A DNA stretch of 64,000 nt from Myxococcales bacterium (lineage in GTDB: Bacteria > Myxococcota_A > Polyangia > Polyangiales > GCA-016699535). Of this stretch, positions 38,405 through 48,614 are shown piece by piece. Positions within the stretch are counted from its first letter, which is position 1. Every line of letters starts with the position of its first letter. The stretch lies in NCBI GenBank assembly GCA_016699535.1, contig CP064980.1, positions 2,116,001 through 2,180,000 on the forward strand, in the 5' to 3' direction. The translations under genes were made by a program, and so were the position numbers. Under the pieces are notes generated by a model that saw only the letters and a list, made by a program, of their open reading frames with translations, did not search any database and was not told the origin of the DNA.

Positions 38405-38614
38405 CTAGGTGTTGTTGCATTCGTTTTTGAGTTGAACAATGTGCATGTACCCATAGCCACGGTAGCGGACTTCTTTTTCCCAAGAGACGCATTGTTGTGA
38501 GGGCGCAGCAGGCTCGCCTTTCTTCTTATCGGCAGTGGCTGTGCTTTGGACAGAAGCGAGGCTAAGGATTGAAAATAGGAGTGATTTTCCAATAAAAGGT
38601 AGGGCGTGTTTCAT
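38405..38614 (-). CDS. Small secreted protein, unknown function
   Basis: 69 residues with a clear signal peptide (MKHALPFIGKSLLFSILSLA, then SVQSTATA before DKKKG). The mature 40 residues contain two cysteines (QQCVSWEKEV and KNECNNT) that could form one disulphide. AAGGAGCG precedes the ATG on the minus strand. I recognise no family. It is divergent from the Mpo1-like gene and convergent with the exonuclease gene. A short real gene is more likely than chance because of the good signal and ribosome site. Confidence 0.5.
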   Translation of the reverse strand: MKHALPFIGKSLLFSILSLASVQSTATADKKKGEPAAPSQQCVSWEKEVRYRGYGYMHIVQLKNECNNT

Positions 38615-38696
38615 TTTAACGCTCCTTCGTATTATTAAAGTCTAGCATAGATTTTGATGGGACTGTAGTGACACAAAAAGTGAGAAGAATTTCAAC

Positions 38697-39179
38697 ATGA
38701 AAACCGCAGAGCAATGGTTTGCGGAATACGATGAGAGTCATCGTCATCCGACGAACAAACGGGTGCATTGGGTGTGTGTGCCAGCTATCTTGTTTAGCAC
38801 CATTGCTTTGTTTTGGTGTGTTCCTATTCCGTTTGTCACAAAGTTTATGCCGGAACCATTTCAGTTGTGGGCCAACATGGCGATTCCTTTGGTGCTGGGG
38901 GCATTGATCTTTTATTTTCGTATTTCAACGAGCATTTTCGTCGGTATGTTTTTTGTAGCTTCTTTGGCATTGTTTGCGAGTTTCTTGCTTTCGACTCTGC
39001 AAAATCCACCGCTTTGGGCGCTGGCTTTGGGGCTCTTCGTCGTGGCGTGGATAGGGCAGTTTTGGGGCCACAAAGTTGAAGGGAAAAAGCCATCTTTCCT
39101 AAAAGACCTGCAGTTTCTTTTTGTGGGTCCCGCGTGGGTCTTGGCGGTTTTGTATCGACGCTGGAATATCCCGATATAG
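38697..39179 (+). CDS. Mpo1-like (DUF962) membrane protein
   Basis: 160 residues. The N-terminus WFAEYDESHRHPTNKRVHWV is the diagnostic DUF962 segment with the His cluster (H-x-H-P, then H) seen in yeast Mpo1, an iron-dependent dioxygenase of 2-hydroxy fatty acid alpha-oxidation. Four transmembrane helices follow (about 25-45, 58-80, 82-102, 105-125), with the second His motif GQFWGHKVEGKKPSFLKDL. It is located in the inner membrane. The bacterial substrate is unproven. It is a stand-alone gene. Confidence 0.88.
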   Translation: MKTAEQWFAEYDESHRHPTNKRVHWVCVPAILFSTIALFWCVPIPFVTKFMPEPFQLWANMAIPLVLGALIFYFRISTSIFVGMFFVASLALFASFLLSTLQNPPLWALALGLFVVAWIGQFWGHKVEGKKPSFLKDLQFLFVGPAWVLAVLYRRWNIPI

Positions 39180-39417
39180 CCGAGTTGTTGCTCGGTGCAT
39201 GAGTGAGTATAGCGCGGCCGTAGTTTAGAGCTTGCTGTGTAAAATGCATCTGAGACCTTTGAGTCCAGCATATGCTCATGGGTTATAATTCCGCTTTTCA
39301 TGTCTCGGGCGCCAAGATTTCAGCGACCAAGGGCACTTCCTACTAGATTCGTCTTTTGATTTAAGGGCTTTTTCTGCTTTTGTTGGATTTTTATGGTTTT
39401 ACGGTTATATTTAAGGG

Positions 39418-41579
39418 ATGTGCCTGACGAGGTTTCGTTCGCTCATTGGCGTAGTGTCTATTGTGGTTCTGTCCATGAGCTGTGGCCGTATTGGCTTTGA
39501 TCCAATCGTGTTGCAGTCGCTTCAAGTCGATTCGGATAATGATTCGGTTCCAGACTCGGATGAGCTTAACGAAGACAGCGATCAGGACGGTCTATATAAT
39601 TTCCTTGATGATGACGATGATGGCGACGGTATCCTTACCGAAACCGAAGTGCGCGAAGAGAACCGCCTTGGCGGTGACGTGGATGGCGATGGGATCCCCG
39701 CTTATCTTGACACCGAGTCCGATGGCGATGGGCTCGATGATTCACAAGAAGGGGAAGGCGATATCGATGGCGACGGTATTCCCAACTTCTTAGATCGCGA
39801 TAGCGATGGGGACGGCATCAACGATGAGCTCGACCCCGATACCTTCTGTGGCGATGGACTACAGAACTTTGGCGAAAGCGATATCGATTGTGGCGGCAAT
39901 TGTGGGTCGTGCTCCGATGGTCAAACTTGTTTTGTAAACGATGATTGCGCATCGGTGATTTGTGGATCAAGTAACATCTGTCTCGCTACGTGGTGCAGTG
40001 ACGGAATAGTGAGCGGCGACGAGAGTGACGTCGACTGTGGTGGCAGTAGCTGTGATGCATGCGCCTTTGGTTCCGGTTGCACATTGTCGACTGACTGCCT
40101 CTCTGGGAATTGCAATGCTGGCACCTGCCAAGGGCTTACCTTTTACCGGGATTTTGATACCGATAGCTACGGTGATCCCGGCGATTCTGTTCTAGCGGAT
40201 ACTGCCCCTCCTGGTTATGTAAGCAATAGTAACGACTGTGATGATACGGATGGGACAATTCACCCTGGTTCATTAGAACTCTGTGATGGCCTTGACAACG
40301 ACTGCAATGTCTCAAGCTTCGATGGTGCCGATGAATGCACCCCGAGTGAAAGTTGTGATGGCGTCAGTTGCAACCTCGCTGCAAGCGAATGGTTAGTCAG
40401 TATTGGAATCCCTGCGAACAACGACTTCGGTGGCGTGACCTCCAGAAGCGATGGAAGCATTGTGGTTGTAGGTACAGCAGGGTTTGGGCCTACGCGCGCT
40501 CTTGCTTTCGGTTTAGATGCTGGAGGTAATGAACAGTGGCATTTGAGTTTAATGGCGGAGGGACTAATACCGCTGGCGACGATGTCGCTGCAACTTCCGA
40601 CGGTGGACTTGCGATTCTTGGGAGTTATAATTTGGATGTTTATCTAGCAAAACTCGATAGCACGCTGACGCCGGTATGGGCCAACTATTACGACTATGGA
40701 TTTGATGGCGCGCTGGCACTTCTTGCGAGTGCTTCAGGGGCACTGTTTGTGGCCGCTCAAGCTGGAGGTCTGAATTATTTGCTTCGCATTGCTTCGGACG
40801 GGAGTCTGGTTTGGGCTCGTCAGTTCAGCGCTGGTGGTGGCACCATTGAGAAAATGGTTGAATTAAATAACGGAAACCTGCTTCTTGTGGGTAGCAATTG
40901 GGTGCTCGGTCAAGGGGGGCAAGATCTGTGGCTTGCTTCTATCGCGAGTGACGGTTCGCTTTCATGGGCAACTACCGTGGCGGGTTCAACAGGAGGCTGG
41001 GTCGATAAGGGGGCCGGGGCTTCGGCTAGCAATGATGGTGGCTTTTTTGCTGTAGGAGAATTCCGAATTGGAGGAATGTTTGGCGCGCCGGAGCAAGGCT
41101 TTTTGAAATTTAATGCTTCAGGCAACTTTCTTTGGGGCAAACGTATCAGTGTGGGAGGAGCTCACGACATCGCTGAGCTTCCCGACGGAACTCTTGCAAC
41201 GAGTTTGTTTTTGCCGTCGGCGCCTGACAACCTCACTCAAGTTATCCATTATGATTCGACTGGAAACGTACTATGGGGCCGGCAGGCGCCTGTAGGGGGG
41301 ACTATTTTTCATCCAGGGCGCGTATGGACGACTGCTTCAGGCGACATCGTCTCGTTAGGATTGGCGGGTGCCTATATGGGTGTATGGAAACAACCCTCCA
41401 CCGGCTCAAGTATTAGTTGTGGCATCACTTCGTTTGCTCCAAGTGTTTCGGACTACACCCCAGCTTTCATTGACGATCAAACCGCGTTTACGACGCTAAG
41501 CAATATCACTGTAACAACCACAGCAGCCCCCTTGCCCGTTGGCAGTTCAACGGCATCGGCAACCTTGATCTGTAACTAG
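39418..41579 (+). CDS. Large lipoprotein with thrombospondin-3, Cys-rich and MopE-like repeats, one frameshift
   Basis: The lipobox ends at Cys22 (VVLSMSC). Residues 38-145 are calcium-binding repeats (DSDQDGLYNFLDDDDDGDG, DVDGDGIPAYLDTESDGDG, DIDGDGIPNFLDRDSDGDG). Cys-rich modules follow (FCGDGLQNFGESDIDCGGNC, WCSDGIVSGDESDVDCGGSS), then a MopE-like unit (DFDTDSYGDPGDSV, NDCDDTDGTIHPGSLELCDG, LDNDC). The frame breaks at 40549 (QWHLSL); adding one T gives LSFNGGGTNTAGDDV. The rest is a propeller of about seven blades (DGSLVWARQFS, DGSLSWATTVA, SGNFLWGKRIS). The corrected length is about 720 residues. It is a surface protein, probably ligand-binding. It shares modules with the lipoproteins at 10.5 and 12.4 kb. 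Confidence 0.82.
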
Positions 41580-41665
41580 TACTCTGCCTGTACACAACTC
41601 CTGTTGCATCCGGGTGCGTTGAGAGCAGCAACAGCGCTGCACGAATTGTTCTGCTGTAAGTTGTA

Positions 41666-42807
41666 TTAGAAACCGACGATGCGTTCTTTAAAGCGGTCAA
41701 AAAGGTAGCGGGCGTCGTGGGGACCAGCGGCGGCTTCGGGGTGGTACTGTACGCTGAAGGCCCCGGTTTCGAGGTGTTCGATGCCTTCGTTGGTCCCGTC
41801 ATTGAGCTGGGTGTGAGTCGCTTTACAATTTTTGCTAAGGGATTCTGTGTTGACGCAAAAGCCATGATTTTGCGAGGTGACTTCGACGCGTCCCGTTTTC
41901 AAGTCTTTTACGGGTTGATTTAAACCGTGATGACCGAATTTTAGCTTATAGGTGCTTGCGCCAAGAGCCCTGCCTAAGATTTGATGGCCCAAGCAAATGC
42001 CAAAGAGTGCTTTTTTTCCAAGTAAGCTTTGAACTGTCTTGACTGCATAGTCGACTGGTTCGGGATCCCCTGGTCCATTGGATAGGAAAATGCCATCGGG
42101 ATTTAGGGAAAGGATTTCGTCTGCCGTGGTACTGGCAGGAACCACAGTGACTTTGCATCCAACATCGACTAGACAGCGAAGGATGTTGAGTTTGATGCCA
42201 AAGTCCATCGCTACAACATGATGTTCTGTTTTGGCAGGTCGAGCGTGCGCTGGCGTGGCGCGAGCGTTATAAGGACGCATGGACCATTGCTTCGTCCCTT
42301 CCGTCCATTCGTAAGGGGTTTTGGTGGTGATTTGGCTTACCAGATCACGCCCTTCCATTGGAGCTTCTGCTTTGGCTTTATCGGCAAGCGATGATGCATC
42401 TTCGCAGCCAATAGCTGCCATCTGGGCCCCATGGTCGCGAATATGTCGGGTTAGCGCACGGGTATCGAGGTCTGCGATGCCGACGATGTTGAACTTTTGA
42501 GATAGTCATCAAGTGAGGAATCGCTGCGCCAGTTGCTGACGGTTTCAGAGTATTCGTGAATCACAAAACCGGCGAGGCGTGGATGGTTTGATTCGCGATC
42601 ACTGTGATTGACGCCGGTATTCCCTATTTGTGGAGCGGTCATGCAGACGATTTGCGCGCAGTACGACGGATCGGAGATGACTTCTTGATAACCGGTCATG
42701 CCGGTGCAAAACACTGCTTCGCCAACCGTGCTTCCTTCGGCACCGAGTGTGCTGCCTTCAAAGCAGGTCCCATCTGCTAAAACCAATCGTGCTCTGCGCT
42801 TGCTCAT
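41666..42807 (-). CDS. carA: Carbamoyl-phosphate synthase small subunit, one frameshift
   Basis: The glutamine amidotransferase subunit that feeds ammonia to CarB for pyrimidine and arginine synthesis. The N-terminal domain (ARLVLADGTCFEGSTLGAEG, GMTGYQEVISDPSYCAQIV) breaks near 42498 at LDDYLK. One more A restores KFNIVGIADLDTRALTRHIR and DHGAQMAAI. The class I amidotransferase domain has VVAMDFGIKLNILRCL, FLSNGPGDPEP, FGICLGHQILGRALGA with the catalytic Cys, and VQYHPEAAAGPHDA with the His and Glu. The corrected length is about 381 residues, normal. Its ATG overlaps the pyrC stop by 4 bp (ATGA). carB is not in the window. Confidence 0.93.
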
Positions 42808-44083
42808 CGTTTAAACACCAAACGTCCTTCTACCATGGTTGCGATGACCGCACCGGTGAGCTTTTTCCAAGAAACGGCGTGTTGCAAGACTTTGATGCAA
42901 GCGTCTGTGCGCTGGGCTCCCAAGTGTACTCCGGATCAATGATTGCGATGTCTGCACGCTGTTCTACTTTGAGCGTTCCGCCATCTACCCGAGCTAGTTT
43001 GGCAGGTGCGCTGCTCAGGCACTCGATAAGGCGCATGGCAGAAATTTTATCTTCGCGTAGCAAGGCAAATAGACCTGAAAGTGCGGTCTCAAGGCCGATC
43101 ATGCCAGGTGCTGCCGCAGAAAACTCGCACTCTTTTTCAATGGAACTATGTGGCGCATGGTCGGTGGCAATGCAGTCAATGGTTCCGTCGGCAAGTGCTT
43201 CGCGCAGAATGTCTTGGTCCTCGCGGGGTCTTAGTGGAGGATTGACTTTGCATTCGGTTCGATATCCCAGCACATCAGAATCGGTAAACAGCAAATGATG
43301 GGGAGTCACTTCGGCTGAGACCGGCAGTCCTCTGGACTTTGCCTCGCGAATCATGGCGACTGCCGCGGCGCTCGAGATGTGAGCAACGTGGTAGCGGGCT
43401 TTGCAGTAGTCAACGAGTAAAAGATCTCGAGCAACGATAATGTCTTCGGCAACGCGTGGCCAGCCACGTAGGCCAAGGCGCGTGCTGATCGGTCCTTCGT
43501 GCATGTCTGCGCCAGCGGTGAGGTTATGGTCTTCGGCGTGTTGTGAGACGAGTAAGTCAAAGTCTTTGGCATACTCAAGCGCTTTGCGCATGACTTCAGA
43601 GTTCATCACGCACTTGCCATCGTCGCTTACGCCAATCGCGCCTGCTTCGCGCAAATCGCCCATCTCGCTTAGGATCTTACCTTCAAGACCTTTCGTGATA
43701 GCGGCAAAGGGAAAAAGTCGTGCTCCTGCAAGGCTTGTGGCTCGCGCCAACATGGTCTCGGTGATCGCGCGGGTATCGTTGACTGGGGTAGTGTTGGGCA
43801 TCGCGCATACTGTGGTGAATCCTCCACGCGCTGCTGCCTTAAGCCCCGAAGCAATGTCTTCTTTGTATTCGTGTCCTGGTTCACGAAAATGGACGTGAAG
43901 GTCGATGAATCCAGGGCAGAGCCATTTGCCGCTTAAATCCCAATCATTTTAAGCTTGAGAAGGGATGTTCTTCGCAGCGTTTTTGCCAATTGCTGAGATT
44001 CGCCCTTTGTCCACAACAACGTCTCCTTGAAGGTCCATGTTAGCGGACGGATCAAGGATACGAGCGTTACGAAAGACAAACAC
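42804..44083 (-). CDS. pyrC: Dihydroorotase, one frameshift and one in-frame stop
   Basis: Converts carbamoyl-aspartate to dihydroorotate. From GTG 44083 it reads MFVFRNARILDPSANMDLQG, meets a TAA at 43949-43951 after NIPSQA, and continues in the same frame NDWDLSGKWLCPGFIDLHVH with the H-x-H metal motif, FREPGHEYKED, FTTVCAMPNTTPVND and ATDHAPHSSIEKE with the catalytic Asp. Near 42857 one A is missing; correction gives LGKKLTGAVIATMVEGRLVF to the stop at 42804. The corrected length is about 426 residues. It is a class I enzyme by the HVHFREPG and N-x-x-P-x-N-D motifs. It forms an operon with carA. Confidence 0.9.
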
Positions 44084-44167
44084 GAGCTTCGCTTAGCCGA
44101 GGGGCCGTTTTGTGTCAACGCCTTACTTTGCATAAAGCAAAAGACCGAGGCAGATTTATTAGATAAA

Positions 44168-44205
44168 AAGTGCAACGGCCGAGGGCTTGCTCAGTCCTCG
44201 GCCGT
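44168..44205 (-). terminator. Rho-independent terminator upstream of pyrC
   Basis: ACGGCCGAGG (44175-44184) pairs perfectly with CCTCGGCCGT (44196-44205) around an 11-nt loop. On the minus strand it is followed by TGCACTTTTT. It ends the small gene at 44226 and separates it from pyrC-carA. Confidence 0.85.
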
Positions 44206-44225
44206 GTGGTTGTTGGTAGTGGTTA

Positions 44226-44453
44226 GACCGCTTTGGCGAGCTCGTCTGCGCTGGGGGCGATCGTTCCCGTTTGCGTGGTGGCTGGCGCATTACGCTCCGC
44301 CACTTTTGCCTTCATTGCTTTGACCTTGCGGCAAAGAGACGGAAAGTCTTTGTGCCGAGGTGCGGTCGTAGGGCTGCCCCCACGAAGCAAGGATTGGATC
44401 ACAAAATCCAGTAGCTGGATTTCACCTTCAGAAAAACTATTGCTGATTCGCAT
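44226..44453 (-). CDS. Small conserved-looking protein, unknown function
   Basis: 76 residues from ATG 44453 (MRISNSFSEGEIQLLDFVIQ). The centre SLLRGGSPTTAPRHKDFPSL, then CRKVKAMKAKV, is basic and helical; the tail is Ala/Thr/Pro-rich. The LRGG and RHKDF segments look constrained, and a good terminator follows, supporting a real gene. I do not know the family; a small DNA-associated or regulatory protein is possible. An in-frame upstream Met at 44489 would add 12 residues. It has its own transcription unit. Confidence 0.55.
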
Positions 44454-44667
44454 AACGGACGATCTAGCATCGCTTAGACATGGCGACAAGCTGTGAAATG
44501 CAATGTAAGGTCACATCACGTCACTCGATATTTAAGTTTATCTCGGAAGATCCTGTTTTTACGTAATTAATTTCACTTAACTAAAAACCAGATCTCTAGA
44601 AATGAAGGCGATCTCAAAGCGATCGTCCGCTGTCAAAAGGCGATCTGCTGTGGAGTCGTTTGAGTGG

Positions 44668-46326
44668 CTACCGATGATCGGAGGTGCTGACGCGGGTGAC
44701 CTCGTCGAGGGTAGTGACCCCTTCGAGAGCTTTGAGAATGCCGGACATACGCAAGCTATTGATGCCTTCACGAATCATTTCTTGTTTGAGCTCGGCGGTC
44801 GAGCAACCTTGGAGGACCATTTCTTTGAGCCGTTCGGTAAAGGGCATGACTTCATAAAGTGCGACGCGGCCCTTGTAGCCTGTATTGCCACAAGCGCTGC
44901 AGCCAGCACCTTTAAAGATGCGGTCCTGCTGTATTTGCTCATCTGTAAGGCCGACTTCCCTTAGACTCTTTTCGTCCACCGTTACTTTTTCTTTGCATTC
45001 GCTGCAGATGCGGCGGGCCAAGCGCTGGGCAAGGATAAGATTCACGGACGAGGTGACCAAGAAGGGCTCGATACCCATGTTGAGCATACGAGAAACGGTG
45101 CTCGGTGCATCGTTGGTGTGCAGGGTTGAAAGGACCAAGTGACCGGTGAGCGCCGCTTTGACCGCGATTTCGCCCGTTTCAAAGTCGCGAATCTCACCGA
45201 CCATGATGATATCGGGGTCCTGGCGCAAAAAGCTGCGCAAAGCCGCTGCGAAGTTTAGGCCGATGTCATCGTGCATTTGGCATTGGTTAATGCCCATCAA
45301 GTTGTACTCCACCGGATCTTCGGCGGTGCTAATGTTGGTGTCTATTTTGTTAAGTTCGCTGAGTGCTGAATAAAGAGTGGTCGTTTTTCCTGAACCCGTT
45401 GGGCCGGTAACCAAGACCATGCCAAAGGGCTGATTAATGGCGTACATAAAGTCGTCCAAGGCTTTTTGATCAAAACCAAGCTTGGTCATATCGAGCTGCA
45501 AGTTGCTCTTATCGAGCAGACGCATGACGATTTTCTCGCCCCACATCGTGGGAAGCACCGAGACACGGAAGTCCATTTCACGACCTTTGCCCATTTTGAG
45601 CTTGATGCGGCCGTCTTGCGGCAGACGACGCTCAGCAATATCGAGCGAGGACATGATCTTGAAACGCGATGAAATTGCGTTCTTGAGCTTAAGGGGAGGT
45701 TGCATTTCTTCATGCAACACACCGTCGATACGGTAACGAACACGCAGTTTCTTCTCGTAAGGCTCGATATGGATGTCCGATGCACGCTTCTTGATAGCGC
45801 TAAGCATGATGGCATTGCACAAGCGGATGACGGGTGCATCTTCGGAGGCTCGTGCTAGGTCGACTCCGCCGCCATCGTCGTCATCGGCGGTGACTTCGAT
45901 TTCTTCTTCATCGAAGCCTTCCATGATTTCGTCGTACGAAATATCAGGTTCGTCGTGATAGTAACGCTCCAGAGCGGCCATGATCGCGGCTTCAGACGCG
46001 ACAACAGGCTCGACGTTGTAGTTCGTTAAGAACTTAATATCGTCGATGGCGTGCAAGTTCGATGGATCGGACATTGCTACAATTAAGGACGAGCCAGATC
46101 GTGAGATGGGGACGATGCGATGCCTTTCAGCCACATCACGTGGAACAAGGCGTACGACTTCGGGATCGATGTCATATTCGGCTAAATTGACGGACTGAAC
46201 ATGGTATTTGTGACTAAGGAACTGGGTAATCTCGTCATCGGAGATAATGCCCATCTTAGCGAGTGAATAGCCAAGGGTGGTGTTGTTCTTTTGCTGATCG
46301 GTTTGAGCATCACGCAACTGCTGCAA
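44668..46326 (-). CDS. pilB: Type IV pilus assembly ATPase PilB (GspE family)
   Basis: The hexameric ATPase that powers pilus extension. The N-terminal domain (IISDDEITQFLSHKYHV, VRLVPRDVAERHRIVPISRS) is followed by a linker with a DDDDGGG acidic patch (about 150) and the catalytic core: DIHIEPYEKKLRVRYRIDG, Walker A GPTGSGKTTTLYSAL (about 310), Asp box, Walker B DPDIIMVGEIRDFETGEIA, His box LVLSTLHTNDAPST and the zinc tetracysteine CSECKEKV plus CSACGNTGYKGR. The first codon here is TTG, but the frame continues upstream as RLGELLVREKRIS, usual for PilB, with no ATG. The real start is near 46380-46440 or an indel hides it. No other pil genes are in the window. Confidence 0.9.
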   Translation of the reverse strand: MQQLRDAQTDQQKNNTTLGYSLAKMGIISDDEITQFLSHKYHVQSVNLAEYDIDPEVVRLVPRDVAERHRIVPISRSGSSLIVAMSDPSNLHAIDDIKFLTNYNVEPVVASEAAIMAALERYYHDEPDISYDEIMEGFDEEEIEVTADDDDGGGVDLARASEDAPVIRLCNAIMLSAIKKRASDIHIEPYEKKLRVRYRIDGVLHEEMQPPLKLKNAISSRFKIMSSLDIAERRLPQDGRIKLKMGKGREMDFRVSVLPTMWGEKIVMRLLDKSNLQLDMTKLGFDQKALDDFMYAINQPFGMVLVTGPTGSGKTTTLYSALSELNKIDTNISTAEDPVEYNLMGINQCQMHDDIGLNFAAALRSFLRQDPDIIMVGEIRDFETGEIAVKAALTGHLVLSTLHTNDAPSTVSRMLNMGIEPFLVTSSVNLILAQRLARRICSECKEKVTVDEKSLREVGLTDEQIQQDRIFKGAGCSACGNTGYKGRVALYEVMPFTERLKEMVLQGCSTAELKQEMIREGINSLRMSGILKALEGVTTLDEVTRVSTSDHR

Positions 46327-46648
46327 ACTAATACGCTTTTCACGAACAAGCAGCTCGCCCAGCCGAGTCGCCTGACCCCTTGAAATGCCCCGTTGACAAC
46401 CGTCCCACCAAACATCAGATCCACTAGAAAACTTTAGCAGAGCCGTACCCGATTGGGCAACTCTGTGCCTCTTAAAAAAGCCTATGGACTATCTTGTTGT
46501 TTTAACTGGCAACTTGATGCTCTTGCCGCTACCGTTCCCCGGAGTGTGTGACTTACCATGACGTACATGGAGGACATCGGGAATGGGTCTCGGTGCTTAG
46601 CGTTGTGGGAAGTTATCTCATGTCCTTTTCGTTATAAAGGGGGATTCA

Positions 46649-47470
46649 ATGCGATTGTACCGTTCGTTATTCGTTTCATTTCTAACTGTGGCTGCTTTGT
46701 TGATCACTAGTTCGGCTTTTGCCGAGCTTGGCAACTCGACACCACAATACACAGCTCGTTCAATGACCTTGGATGCGGGCACCTTGCGCGTTGACGTAGG
46801 ACCTTCAGACTTTGGTCTTTTGAACTCGGGCGCTATCAACAACCGTCGTGGTCTCACGTTCAATAAAAGCGCTGGCGTTAGTGACTTGGGCGTTGGAGCA
46901 GGTATCGGTGCTGCCTATGGTGTGATGGATGGCCTTGAAATCGGCACACTCATTCTACCGTTGGCTATCAGTCCAGATTTCGATTACATGAACCCTGAAT
47001 TTTATGGCCGTTACCGCTTGATGGATGGAGACACCCAGGTTGGCTTGCAAGTTGGTATGGTGCTGCCTGCACAGTCTGGAACCGACTTCGGTCTTTCAGC
47101 AGGCTTGCCTGTGTTGCTACGAATGGACAAAATGCGCATCGATACGGGTGCCGAGTTGGAGTTTATCTTTGCAACGGACCTACAGCTCAATATCGATATC
47201 CCATTTGCGCTGAACTACAGCGTGACCGATGCAGTCTTTATTGGTGGTCGCACAGGCTTGTTTTTTCAAGACTTCACCAATGTTGACTTTGATGGTTTGA
47301 GCATTCCGCTTGGTGCACAAGGTGGCTACACGCTTGATGGGGGAATTGCGGACCTTACTGCATGGTTTAACTTCCCGAACTTCATAAACACCTTCCCAGG
47401 TGGGGATGCGATTTTCTTGAAGAATTGGCAGCTTGGTCTTGGTGCCAACGTTTTTGCTAACTTCATGTAA
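46649..47470 (+). CDS. Outer-membrane beta-barrel-like protein
   Basis: 273 residues. The signal peptide is MRLYRSLFVSFLTVAALLIT, then SSAFA before ELGNS. The mature sequence alternates hydrophobic and polar residues with short turns and ends in an aromatic-type strand (GLGANVFANFM; penultimate Phe). It has many Gly and Asp turns (GAGIGAAYGVMDGLEIGTLI, YRLMDGDTQVGLQVGMVLPA). This fits a small porin-like barrel of 10-12 strands, though no named family is evident. AAAGGGGGATTCA precedes the ATG. A terminator follows at 47494. It is probably a well-expressed single gene. Confidence 0.7.
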   Translation: MRLYRSLFVSFLTVAALLITSSAFAELGNSTPQYTARSMTLDAGTLRVDVGPSDFGLLNSGAINNRRGLTFNKSAGVSDLGVGAGIGAAYGVMDGLEIGTLILPLAISPDFDYMNPEFYGRYRLMDGDTQVGLQVGMVLPAQSGTDFGLSAGLPVLLRMDKMRIDTGAELEFIFATDLQLNIDIPFALNYSVTDAVFIGGRTGLFFQDFTNVDFDGLSIPLGAQGGYTLDGGIADLTAWFNFPNFINTFPGGDAIFLKNWQLGLGANVFANFM

Positions 47471-47493
47471 AGCAGGGAGCTTTTGCTCTATCC

Positions 47494-47530
47494 ATCGCCC
47501 GTTTCCTTGTGGAAGCGGGCGATTGTGTTT
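47494..47530 (+). terminator. Rho-independent terminator after the barrel protein gene
   Basis: ATCGCCCG (47494-47501) pairs with CGGGCGAT (47516-47523), with an inner TTCC/GGAA extension, followed by TGTGTTTAA. It lies 24 bp after the stop codon. Confidence 0.75.
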
Positions 47531-47556
47531 AAAGGAGAGTTTGAAGCGTATCGGCG

Positions 47557-48607
47557 ATGAAAAAAATTCCGCGCATCATAAGTATCGATTTACTGCGCTT
47601 GGTGGCGACCTTCCAGATGGTGCAGGGCCATGCGGTGGATGCTGTTTTAGCTGAGCAGTACCGCTTTGGTGCGGTGCATGCCTTTTGGATTTATTTGCGT
47701 GGTTTCACGGCGCCAGCTTTTCTATTTGCGGCGGGCTTTGCTTACTATGTGACAACGCTGTGGGATTTCGAGGGTTACAAGAGCACGAAGAAGCGTCGAA
47801 ACAAACGGCTTCGGCGCTCACTGCTGATTTTAGCTTTAGGCTATTTGATGCGTTTTCCTATTGGGTTGTTATCAAGTGATCCTGCAGTTCGGGCGCAGGC
47901 GCTCGATTCCTTTGCCTTGGTCGACATTTTGCAATGCATTGGTGTTTCGCTATTAATCTTGAAGCTGTTGTTTCCCTCGCAAAACGATCCTGGCAAGTCT
48001 GGGCGTTTTCAGCGTTTGCTGCGGTAGTTGCTTTTATGGGTGAAGGGTTTTTGCTGACTCGGATGCTCGTTTTCCCACGACCTTGATCGTGAATTACCTG
48101 AGCCATGCGCACGGTTCACTTTTCCCCTTGTTTCCTCACGCTGCGTATTTGTTTTCTGGTGTGTGTGTGGCTGCTTTTTGTGTTTCGCATGCCGAGCGTT
48201 CGAGTTTGCTCCGTTTGACGATATTGCTGGTCCTGGCTTTTGTGGTGCACCGCTTGCTCTTGCACTTTGAGCTGACGGCTTTCCGTTTTGAACGCTTGCT
48301 TGGTGTACTTGCCTTTACCTTATTGCTGACTTTGCTGTCCTCGCCCATCAAAAGGGTGACTGAACCGTGGCTGACTCTTTGCGCGCAAACCTTGGCGATT
48401 TACTACAGTCATGTTTGGTTCCTTTACGGCCATGGCTTTGGGGTGCGTGCTTGGGTCTACCCAGGCTGGGCGCCGCTGCCCTCAGCTGGCTTTGCTTTGG
48501 CATGCGTACTTGCTTTTGCTGCGTTTGGTTACTATTGGCCGAATTTAAAAGGGTATCTTGCAGCCTTGAATAGTAGGCCTAGCCGAGGTAAGGGACAGGG
48601 GCATTGA
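47557..48607 (+). CDS. Heparan-glucosaminide acetyltransferase-like (DUF1624) membrane protein, two frameshifts
   Basis: The N-terminus PRIISIDLLRLVATFQMVQG, then HAVDAV, carries the conserved Arg-x-x-SID-x-LR and the membrane His of this acyltransferase family. Helices are seen at about 48-68 and 86-104. The frame breaks near 47985; one base gives KRSWQVWAFSAFAAVVAFMG. It breaks again near 48080 (PLIVNYLSHAHGSLFPLFPH). The final part, AAYLFSGVCVAAFCVSHAER, has five more helices and LTLCAQTLAIYYSHVWFLYG. The corrected protein is about 350 residues with ten helices. It probably moves acetyl groups across the membrane onto a glycan. Both breaks look like single-base errors. Confidence 0.7.
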
Positions 48608-48614
48608 GGATAAA

